In this document: positions 1 to 12,100 of the stretch, piece after piece
Numbering within the stretch: the stretch's first letter is position 1
How the letters are laid out: every line of letters begins with the position of its first letter
From: Cheilinus undulatus
Taxonomy: Eukaryota > Chordata > Actinopteri > Labriformes > Labridae
Reading direction: 5' to 3'
Assembly (NCBI RefSeq): GCF_018320785.1
Contig: NC_054875.1
Span: 4,457,632-4,521,631, forward strand
Length of the DNA stretch: 64,000 bases
Made by a program: the position numbers and the translations under genes
The notes under the pieces: model-generated
Databases searched by the model: none
What the model saw: only the letters and a program-made list of their open reading frames with translations
Told to the model about the DNA's origin: nothing

Positions 1-188
1 AAGGAAGAATTTGACCTTTAGAGTATTTTTTCTGTGCTGTAAATTTGTGGTTTCATTCTAACATGTGAGCTCACATATATCAGACTACCCCTGCATTAGT
101 CGCTGCCACAGTTGGGACACCCTAGTGTAAAAATCAGGAAGTTTTAAAGGATGCACACTCATACTAACAGTGATAACTGTCTGTGCAG

Positions 189-3100
189 GGACGTGGGTTA
201 CCTTCGGAGGACAGGTATCAAATGAGGTAAGAGCAAACACCTTCTAGATCGAGTATAGCCAGGTGAAGTGCCATCATTTCTTCATGTGCTGACCAGAGAT
301 GTTTAAAACTGTAGGGAACAAGAACCTCAAGCTTCACACTGATTATTTTAATCTTTTATGAACTAAAGGTGGCGGAGGAGCTGGTGACTTTGGCGTACGA
401 AAGTGGAATCAATCTGTTTGACACCGCTGAAGTCTATACAGCTGGAAAGTGAGTATGAGTTCAGTTATTATACACTGAATACACCTGAAATTTTTACTTT
501 ACCCCAATGTTTGCCTTAATAAGCTACACTATATGGACAAAAGTATTCAGACGCCTGACCATTACACCAACAGGGACTGTAATGACATTGTATTCAAATC
601 CATGTTCTTGCAGCTCTAACAGTCTCCACTCTTCTCGGATGGCTTTCCTGGAGTTTTTGGAGTGTTTCTGTGGGAATTTGTGCCCATTTGTTCTGGAGAG
701 CATTTATGAGGTCAGGCACTGTTGGACCAGAAAGCCTGGCTTGCTATCTCCATTCCAGTTCACCCCAAAGGTGCCGGATGGGGTTGAGGTCAGGGCTCTG
801 TGAGAACTCACCAAACCGTGTCTTTATAGTACTTCTTCGCGCTCTGGGGCACAGTCATGTTGGAAGAGAAAAGGGTCTTCTCCAAACTGTTGCCACACAG
901 TTGGAAGCATAGCTCTGCCAGAGTGTCTCGGCATGCAGAAGGATTAAGTTTAGCCTTCACTGGAGATAAGAGGCCTAGCCCAAACCCTGAAAAACAGCCC
1001 CATACCATTATCCCTCCTCCACCAAATTTCACAGTCTGGCAGGTAATGCTCTCTGGAGCAGCCAAACCAAGACTCACCCATCAAACTGCCAAACAAACAC
1101 ACAAAGCTTGATCATCCCTCCACAGAACATGTTTCCTCTGCTCCACAGTCCAGTGTTAGTGTGCTTTACATCACTCCATCTGATGCTTGGTATTGGACTT
1201 GGCAATGTGAGGTTTGCATGTAGCTGCTCTGCCATTGAAACCTATTCATGAAGACTTTTATGCATGATGTAACTTAGCAGTAATCAACCCTGCTCTGTGA
1301 TTTTACATGCTCTTCTGCTTCATTGCTGAGTTGCTGTCATTCCTAAACACTTCCACTTTTGAAAAATATCATTTCAACTGACTGTGGAATATCCTAACCC
1401 GACACACCAGATGGATTTGTTTCACACATTCATCTGAAAAACCTTCAATACTAAGCGTTTGGGAAAGGGCAGAGCCTTTGAAAAAATCTCGGAGTGTGAC
1501 TGGATGAACGCTCTGTCTGTCACATCTCTACGGGCCAATCGGAGCAGCAAAACACGTGATGTAGCCGTGACCGAGGTGCTCAGCTACCGAGGAATAAGCA
1601 GACCATGGTGACTGTAGACATGTCAGTACATGACTTTTGTGGTTTTTGAAAAGAAAACAACTCACTGCTGTTCTTTGTTCTTCTTTTAACAAAGAAATGT
1701 CGTCAAGTTCTGATGAAACTGACGCCTTAGCAGCATCCACGCTAATCTCTTCTGCCATAATTGCACCAGCCTCTTGTTGCTGCTTGCTTATGTCACAACT
1801 CCACTGCTCCTGAAAGTACTGCCCCTTGATGCTGATTGGTCCTGTCACTTTCTAACGGGCCCAGACAGTTCAGATGGGAGCTTTGCAAGATGGATTCACC
1901 AGTGAGAAACACAGAAAAGGGCCAACCCATCTGCTTTGCAAGGCTAGGAATATCCAGAAACTTAATGAACTGTCTTATTGCTAAGGTGGCATCCATCGCA
2001 GTACCAAGAAGTCGTTGAACTCTTCAGAACGACCAATGTAGGATTGTAAATGTTTGTCAACGGAGACTGCCTGGCTAGGTGCTTGATTTGAAACACCTGT
2101 TTTAACAGGTCTGATTGAAACACCTGAAATCAATAATTAACAGGTGTGGCCAAATACTTTTGTCCATATAGTGTAACTCAGGCCTGGATAACATTCTTTT
2201 TTTTTTCTTAAAAATAGATGTTATATTGTCTAATGGTTGTAAAAGGAGTAACATTTAAAAAAACTACATTTATGTGTATCAGTATGAATTATTTCTGTCT
2301 CCATCTGCAGAGCTGAAATCGTCTTGGGGAACATCATAAAGAAAAAAGGATGGAGGTAAAGTTTTCTAATATGTTGTTGTGTTTATGTAGATATGTGGTC
2401 TTAAAACTAGCTCCATATTTAGATTAAAACTCTGACCCATAACTTTGTCCACCCTGATATCAGTTTTTATTCTGGCCTCTGTGTAGTGAAGCCATATCAT
2501 AGAGATGTGTTATGTTTAGGCCAGTGGTTTTCAAACTTCTTTCACCCAAGGCACACCTAAGGTTAAGCTAAAATCTCAAGGCACACCATATTCATATCAA
2601 TACAAAATAGACTTTTTAAATAATGTAACAGTCAAGGTGGCCCATAAGGGGAGATAAAGGGGAGAGGTTTGTGGGGCCCAGACAATTGGGGGTGGCAAAA
2701 GTGGGCAAAAGGTGCCTGAAAGGTGGCAAAAATTGGTTAAAGTGATGATAAAACATGGAAAAATTGGGTAAAAAGTGGCAAGACAAAGTCAAAAATGGTT
2801 AACAATCCGCATAAGGGGCCAAAAAATTGGTTAACAGTGGCAAAACATGTTAAAAGTGTCAAAAAGGTGGCAAAAATGGCTTACAAGTGGCCAAAAGGGT
2901 TAAATTTTGTAAAAAGGTGGTTAAAATGGTTTAAAAGTGATTAAAAAAATGGGCAAAATTAGGCAAAAATGTGGCCAAACAAAGGCAAAGTGAGTGAAAA
3001 TTAGCAAGAAGGTGGAAAAAATGGGCTGAAAGTGTCAAAAAGATGACAAAATAGGTTACGAGTGGCAGAAAAGTGGCAAAAAAGGGTCAAAGTTGCTAAA

Positions 3101-6100
3101 ACGTGGTATAAAGTGATGAAAAAATTGGCAAAAATGTCCAAATAATAGCAAAAGTAGGCAAAAACCATCAAAAAGGTTAGCAATAATTAGTTAAATGTGG
3201 CAAAATGTTCCAAAACAGTTGCAAAAAAAATGGGTCAAAAGTATTTTTAAAAAGTTGCAAAATTGCAAAAAAGCAGCAAAAATGGTTTAAGTTGACAAAA
3301 TTAGTGGCAAAGCAAGTAGAAAAATTGGTTAACTTGGTTAAAGTAGCATGAATAATGATAATTTTAACACCAATTTCAACTCAATAATAGCTTGCCAAAT
3401 GAGGTAACTGTTAGCCAGGATGCTAGCACCAATGCTACTGATCCAACACACACACTCATCAATAAATCACATCTGGGGAGGGTCCATTCTCTGGGTTTTT
3501 TCAGGGGTCCAGCCAGATTCCCAAGGCACACCATTTAAGACCACTGGTTTAGGCTCCTCAGTCTCATAGCTCTGCCTTCCCTCGGTCGTAAATATGCTTT
3601 ACTGTGATGATGTAAATAAAGGCTGCTCACAGTAGAGTTTGGCATTCAACATGTCATGTTTTCCATCATTTAAAATGTTTTAGCATAATTAATTCAGCAG
3701 TAAAACCCCAGTAGTGTAAAGTACAGTTCAGTAGATGATGTATTATTCATGCAGTGCTGTTGTTCCTGCAGAGAAGAAAAAGATTTCTTCTAAAGAAAGC
3801 AGAGAGGAAAAGAGAGAAACTCAGACAACATTCTGTGCAGAGGAAATCTGCGATTACTGATACAATACACAGTAAATTTAGCTGAGTAAATTCCACTCAA
3901 TTTGAATACAATTTTACTCTGAAAAATGGAACATTTGGTCCCAGTTTATTTGGAGTAAAATTGACTCTGCTTGCAGAGTAATGTTTTCAGAGTTGTTTTT
4001 ACTCTTAAAAGTATTTTTATTTAGCTCTAAATGATCATTATGTGCCCCATAATGAACAAATTAAAAACAACTCTACAGCAACTCTACTCACTACAGAGTA
4101 ATACAGGCCATAGATTACTCATTATAGAGCTTTTTTCTCAATATAAAGTGCCATTTCATCCTTTCAGAGCTGTTTTTTATTCCTTTTAGAAATGTTCACG
4201 CCTTATGGTACAATTTCTGCTCCATTTAGAATTGTGTAACACTTATGTAGAACTGTATCTTACTCTAAATAGATGAATCTTCCTCTTTATAAAGGGCTAC
4301 ATTTTCCTCTTAATAGATAATTCAGCCTTTCGTACCTATAAAGGGCATGACAACAAAAGAGGTCTTTTTTTTGCTTATATATATTAGACATATTGTTCTT
4401 ATATTACAGACACAATTGTGATGAACATGACAAGAATTCAGGAGCAGAGCACGAGATGAGGCAGTGAGGTTAAAGAAGTTTATTTGACAACGTCATTGCA
4501 AATGATGGTGAGCTGGCTGGTGGTTGGCAGAATCACGGCAGTGAGATGGAGACGCCGCAAAAAGAGAGGAAAAAATGGAGTTAGACAAGGCAAGAACTCA
4601 CCCAATATCACTGGATTATATTAAAGAGGAGCCAGGTTACCTGATTAGAAGCTGTAGTACACAGGTGTCTGAAGGTTCATCACCAGGTGAGGCTGAGCTG
4701 CAGCTGGGACAGCTAACAAGCTGCAGACGTGACCGTCCATGAGTGACGCCAGCTGAGTGGTTAAAGATTTACTCCAGCAGAATTTACTCCAACTCTGGTG
4801 GTGGCTGGTAATAAATACACTCAAAAAAAAGAGTAAATTTTACGACTTTTGAGTAAAACATTTTTTTACTCTGGGAAAATTACTCCAGTGTAGATGTCCC
4901 TCATGGTCATTTAAAGTCAAACATTCAGCCAGAGAAAATCAGGAGAGTAGATTTTTGAGCATTTTTAGCAATGCTTTTGTTATCTCTGAGTTGATTTCCT
5001 GTTGTGCTGAGACCTTTTTAAAATGCCTCTATGACGAGGATGTGAGACTCAAAAAAGGCAGGAAAGAACAGATTTTTCTCATTTTTCTTTTACTGTTGAA
5101 AAGCAGGTTTCTGCTGAGTGGTCCTGTTTAGAATGGCTCAGTTCAGGGCTAACTAGGGCTGATAAACTAACATTTTACTGTTTTTTAAAATCTTTTTTAT
5201 ATCTTTCAATTTATTTAATAAAAAGAAAACTATGCCAGACAAATGCATGCTAATTAGATTTCCAAATGGATGATGGTAATGACGTACTTCTAGCTATCTT
5301 TGAGTTTTGACACTAAGCAGGAAGAGTCGGAGCGTTTAGGGAGGCAGCATTGCTCCATCCATGAAAGCCTGAGCTTTACTTTTCTCTTCTTTTTCTTTTT
5401 TCCTCTTTTTCTCTTCATTTTGTTTTTCTTTTCTCTTCTTTTTCTCTTTTCATTTTAACCTTAAATTTGGGAGCATGGTTTTTGCCCATCAACACATTAA
5501 AACAGAAACAAAACATTATAAAAAACAAGATATCATCTATAATATTCAAGATCTATTTAAATGTTTTCAGACTTTTATTTTAATGATTGCAGTTTTCATT
5601 TTTTTTGAAGGTTATCTACCAAAGCCTTATCCGTACATCTCTGTCTTTGTCTTGCAGGCGTTCCAGTTTAGTCATCACCACCAAAATCTTCTGGGGTGGA
5701 AAGTATGTTAATTGAACTTCAGACTCAATTTCTCTATCTCTTTTTTCTCCTTGTTTATCGCTTTCTTTTATGAAAATGAATAAGTGTAGCCTAAACTGGC
5801 CTGTAAGAGTCAGCACAGTAGCGGTGTTAACAAGCAGGAAACTTCCTGTTTTTCAGAGCAGAAATGGAGAGAGGATTGTCTAGAAAACACATCATTGAAG
5901 GTAAGATGTTTAGTAAGCTTCATGAATGAGATTAGCAGTTTACCATGACAACTATATTGCATGTGCTCCTTTGGAAAAAAACAGAAACAAGATTTCTGCA
6001 GCAGTTTAGTCAACATAATACCAGGAGGCCTGTAAGTGATAAAATAATGAGAATGTATTCATCCTTATAAACAGGTCTAAGAGCTTCACTAGAGAGACTT

Positions 6101-9100
6101 CAGCTGGATTACATAGACGTGGTTTTTGCAAACCGACCCGATCCAAATACACCAATAGAAGGTGAGATTTAAACACACTGTACTGTTTAATCTTTGTATA
6201 ATGAATCAGCAAGATGCTTACCATAGGTCTTTATTACCATGAAGGTGTGATAAAAGGATGCCGATATTTCAGTTACGAGGGATTCATGAACCACGCCATA
6301 GACTGAGTACAGAGCGTATAAAGGACCAGTGACAGTTTTTAAGGATACATTTCCCCTTCTATTTCATGCATCTGTCAGTTTCTGTTGTGTTTAACATGTT
6401 TGGATTGAGATTGGTTACAACTGTTGCTCATTTGGTTCGTTTTGGTAGAGACGGTGAGGGCGATGACCCACGTGATCAACCAGGGGATGGCCATGTACTG
6501 GGGGACGTCCCGATGGACCTCCATGGAGATCATGGTGAGTTCACCAAAACATCACCAATTATCCTAGAGAACATTTCATGGGCTAGTTTGGGTCCTTGTT
6601 TTCAAGGTTTGACCCAGTTCCAGAGTCGGTGTAAAACTAGGTTCAGTGGTTCTCAACTGGTCTAGCGTCAGGACAAACCACGACCCAAATTTCTTACATT
6701 TTTCAATCATGAAAATGTTTTTAATGAAAAATGGTGCAGTTTGGACTTGAAAAACCTATTTCTGGGTCCTGCCAGTTGAGAACCAGTGGTCTAAACCAGT
6801 GTTACAGTGAAAAGTGGCAAAAACGGCTTGAAGTAGCAGTAAATAAATGTTAAAGGTGGCAAAAACGGTCAAAGAGCAGCAAAAATGAGTGAAAATGGGG
6901 GGGACGTGGAAAAAGGGTCAGAGAGTAGCCAAAATGGGAGAGAAGTGACAAAAAAATGAGTTACAGATGGAAAAAAATGGTCCAAAAGTGGCAAAAAAAT
7001 GAGAGAAAAGTTACTAAAATGGGCAAAAAGCAGCTAGTAGTGGCAAAAAGGGCAAAAAATTAAGAAACGAGTGGTATTTAATGGCAAAAGATAGCTTAAA
7101 TTGACAAAAATGGTGAAAAAGGGCAAAACTTTGACGGGGAAAGGGATGTCTAGGCTGCCACCATGACTCAGCCCTGTAAATCAAAAGAACCTTCTGGGTG
7201 GATGTGGGGCCGCAGAAGTCTTGCATGCTGCTCTGTTGTTCAGAAACTGTTCCCTGTGTCGGCTGTAGGAGGCGTACTCTGTGGCACGACAATTCAACCA
7301 GATCCCACCGATCTGTGAGCAGGCAGAGTACCACATGTTCCAGAGGGAGAAGGTGGAAGTACAGCTCCCTGACCTCTACCACAAGATAGGTAAGAAGTCA
7401 CGAAAATCAGGACAACCCTAAAAAGAACTAATAGTTGCAACAGAGGAATGCATTTTCACTGAAGACATTTCATCTCATTTATGTTATAGCTGTTAACACT
7501 TTCAAAATAGAAATCTGCTTCTTTTTGTCGTTTTTTTGCGTGCAGGTATTGGAGCGATGACGTGGTCTCCTCTTGCATGTGGTATCATCTCAGGAAAGTA
7601 TAGCAATGGGATCCCACAAAATTCACGAGCCTCTCTAAAGGTAATATTGATTAAAATTCAAGTCTGATGTGTGGCTCCTTCCTCGTCATTCAACGCTTTC
7701 TCTTCCTGGTTTCCAACCTTACCACAGCCCTTTCAAATAGAAGCATAAAGGCCCAAATCTTAAAAAAAACTGTCTTCTTTTTCATACATTTCCCTGCAGT
7801 AACAATCCTACAAGCATCATAGCCACAATTAAAGGCAAAACTTGGCAGTTAAACTTTATAGTTTTAAACATACGTGCTCCTTTATACATTAGTTTGCAGC
7901 AAAACAGCCCCAGAGTTACAGTAATGTCAACTCAGAATTCACAAGACTAGACATACAATTTTCAATGACAAATCTCATGAGTTTAAAGTAAAACATGTAC
8001 AATTAGAAAAACTCAAGGACGTATTTATTTCAATCCATCTAGGGACAAGTTCCCCCTTATATTTATGACTAACAGTGTCATGGAATATTTGAGTGCTGTG
8101 CTTTTCTTACATGCAGTAGCCCCTTATTCCCATCACAGTCTCTATGTGGTTCAAAAGCAGAATCCCTGCCCTGATTTTGGCCTCTTTACTTGGCTCTTTC
8201 CTGCTCTGTCTTCCAGGGTTATCAGTGGATGAAGGATAAGATCCTGAGTGAGGAGGGACACCGTCAGCAGGTGAAGCTAAAAGAGCTGCAGGCGGTTGCT
8301 GAACGGCTCGGCTGCACCCTGCCCCAGCTGGCTATAGGTAAAAACATGAGCTCCATCAGATTAAAATGACAGTCTAGTCAGAAAACTTCACTCCAGTGTA
8401 AGACCAGTAGCAGCTGGGCACAGTTTCTTACAGATGCACCATCTGTAAATGCAGGCATATATTTATTACAGCTGTTTTAAATGGAGGAAGTCTGGTCTGC
8501 TGCTCTGATTCATTTTTGTATGTGCTTCTGTTTTTCCTCTAATTTTGCACAAATGTCTCAGTTCATGGGACACAGCTCTCTGCTGCCACCTGCTGGCATG
8601 TGGTTTGCAATGCCCAAGCTTTTTCTCAGTGCTTGTAAAGTTCCCGTCTCTTATATTGAAAAAGAATTGCATAACTTGTTATGAGAGTCAGTGAAAGATC
8701 TGTAGAGCAGACCTGGAATTAAAAACAGGAAGTAATTTAAAATGTACCACAGAATGTTTATATCTACATTTTAATGTGCATTACACATTTTACTATTGAA
8801 ACGCATCATGCTTATTATATATTTTTAAAGATTTTTGCATGTTTACCATGGATGCACAACATTACTGGCATGATGATGGTACCGGCAGATATTAAAACAG
8901 TTCTCCTGATATTTACAGGAGATATATTGGCCTTTAATATTGGTAAAATATACAATTGTACCATCAGGTATGGATGGTTGCTACTCTCTCAGCGAGGCCC
9001 ATGGTGAGCCCTGGATATTTGATTAGAGCTCCAAACATAAAACATCTACTGAACTGTCGACTTTACTGCTCCTCCCTCAGCTCCACTTCACTCAGCCTCT

Positions 9101-12100
9101 GTGCACAGGAGACTCTTGGTCTTTTTACATTAAAATAAGGCATTTATATACTGGTATCTGAGTCTTGAAATATCATCATATCAGATTTCAACAAATATCC
9201 AACATCATGCTTCCTATATTTCAAACATTTTAAGTCCGTCAACTGACTTCTGTCTTTGTAGTTGAGGAGAGTGATGGGGCAGTGCTCTGGCACCCTCTAT
9301 AGACCAGCAGCCACCGCCTTAGACTAAACCAGGGGTGTCAAACTCAAGGCCCGGGGGCCAAATCTGGCCCATGGAACAGTTAAATCCAGCCCGCAAGATG
9401 ATCTCATATTTCTGTTATAACCGGCCCATCAGTACGCAGATTGCCTCAAGTATAAAAATACAAACTTATGATAATTTAAGATATCCTTGTTAAGTCATAA
9501 AAGCTGAAAAAGTAAGGAGTAAAAATATTTAGATAAGTCAGGAATGTGGGAAGAGAAATTGATTTGTGTTTTAATTCCTTACATTTTTCAAGAGACCCGG
9601 ACTATTCAAAAAGGACCGTTTACATCCCAATTTCTCTGGATCCCGCCTTCTTTCACACAACATAGAACTCACACTGGAATCTGCATGACAATATAGCCAA
9701 TACAGCTCCCCCTCATCATCCACTGATGTTCCAATAGACTCAAATAATTCCTGTTCATTCCACATTCCAGTAATCATCAGCAGAGAGCAGCCTATCTGTA
9801 AAACCTCCCACAAATCTTCCATTAACTTTAATAATCTCAGATCTGTCCCTAAAACCCACTTACCACAAAATCCTACAGTTAATCAGCCCCCCCTTACCAT
9901 AAACATGGCCCTCTTAAACGTCCGCTCTCTGCTGAACAAGACTTTTATTATAAATGACCTGATTTTAGAGCACAAACTTGACTGCTTATTTTTAACTGAA
10001 ACATGGCTGGGTGCAGATGCACCAGTTGTTCTCACTGAGGCCTCCCCACCTGATTTTAACTTTGCATTTTCAACTAGGAGTGGTAAAAGGGGAGGTGGCA
10101 CTGCTTCTATTAGTACAAACACTTTGCCAACCAAACCTATTTTATTTGAACATTACACAAGTTTTGAATACCACTCTATTGTTTTTAACAACCCTACAAT
10201 TTTATGCGTGACAGTGTACAGACCACCAAAAAGGTGCAGTCTTTTTATCCCACAGTTTTCAGAGTTTTTATCAATTTTACACAACTCTTACAATATGATT
10301 ATTTTAATCGGTGATTTTAACCTGCACATAGATAACATTTTAGACCCTGTTGCAAGTGAATTTTTGAATATTCTTAACTATATGGATTTTACTCAGCACG
10401 TCATGCAGCCAACTCACAACAGAGGACACACTCTGGACCTGGTCATCACCTATGGCCTGTCCACCAGTGTGTCGTCTGTTGTTGACTTGGCTGTCTCTGA
10501 CCACTACTGTGTGTTTTTTAATATCACCGTTTTTATCCAGCGGGAGACCTCTGTGAGAACTGTGAGGAAGCGTCATCTGACCCCTGAAGTGGCTGCAAAT
10601 TTTATTCAAGTTTTAGAAAAATATCCTCCAGTTGTTTTACCTGCCCCCTGTGATTTTATCGTTGATAATTTTACCAGTAGACTTCAATACGCACTTAATT
10701 CAGTTGCTCCACTTAAATTGAAAAAGGCTCGCCCTAAGCCTATAGCCCCATGGAGAAATGAAGTCAAAAAACTGAAAAGAAACTGCAGAGCGGCAGAAAG
10801 AAAATGGAGGAAAAGTAAAATAACAGTAAATTTTCAAATATACAATGAACATCTAAAAGCCTACAATTTTGCAGTCAGAAATGCCAGAAATTCATACTTT
10901 GCTAAAATAATCACAAACCATAAAAATAACCCAAAAGTTCTCTTCTCCACCATTGACCATCTTTTTAACCCTGATTTTATTCAACTTCAAATAACCCCCA
11001 CAAACACTCTCTGTGAGGAGTTTGCAGCCCACTTCGGGGGAAAGATTGACACTATCAGATGTGATATTTTATCCAGCCGAACCTCTGCTTTTAACACGTC
11101 TGAGTTTTTATCTTTACCAGAGGAAACACTGGACAGTTTTGTCCTGGTTAATGCTGAGATGCTTGATGAAGTTTTCTCCTCAGTGAAGCCCACCACATGT
11201 CTTTTAGATCCAATTCCAACCTCATTTTTTAAGTCATTTTATGGATCTTTTAGAGATGAGCTTTTAAACATGATGAACTGTTCACTTCAGACGGGGGTCT
11301 TTCCCGCTGCCTTTAAAGCGGCAGTGGTGAGGCCTCTGTTGAAGAAGAGCAATTTAGATTTTAATGACTTTAACAATTACAGACCAGTGTCTAACTTACC
11401 ATTTTTAAGTAAAATTTTAGAGAAACTTGTTTTTATTCAGCTGAATTATTTTTTAGACACACATGGTATTCATGAAGAATGTCAGTCTGGTTTTAGGGTA
11501 AACCACAGTACAGAGACGGCCTTGACAAAGATTTTAAATGATTTTAGATTAAATTATGATTCACAAAAGGTGACGGTGTTGGTTCTGCTGGATCTAAGTG
11601 CTGCCTTCGATACAGTAGACCACACTATTCTTTTAAATAGACTCAAACATCTGGTCGGCCTCTCTGGTACTGTACACAAATGGTTTACTTCCTACCTCAC
11701 AGACAGAACATTCATGGTAAGTGTAGACACATGCTCCTCCAAAGTCCATAAAATCACATGTGGTGTGCCCCAGGGTTCGATTTTAGGTCCTGTGCTTTTT
11801 AACCTGTACATGCTCCCTCTTGGCGGTGTCATCAGGAGACATGGAATCAACTTCCACAGTTATGCTGATGATACACAGCTTTACATCTCCATGTCTCCTG
11901 ATGACACCAGGCCAATGGATGCTCTTTTTAACTGCATTTTAGATATCAAATCCTGGATGGCAGAAAACTTTCTCCAGCTTAACCAGGACAAAACTGAGGT
12001 TTTAGCCATTGGTCCTGAGGCCTTGAGAGAGAAAATTTTACCCAAACTACAAGCACTGTCTTTTAATCCATCATCACAAGTGAAAAACCTGGGTGTAATT

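Noticed and set aside
6366-6665. 99-codon plus-strand ORF across a kcnab2 exon
   Set aside because: Shadow of the exon 6449-6534 in another frame; the conserved peptide is in a different phase.
6645-6791. Target duplication for the short hAT-like remnant
   Set aside because: Flanking octamers ACTAGGTT and GTCTAAAC do not match, so no insertion site is claimed.
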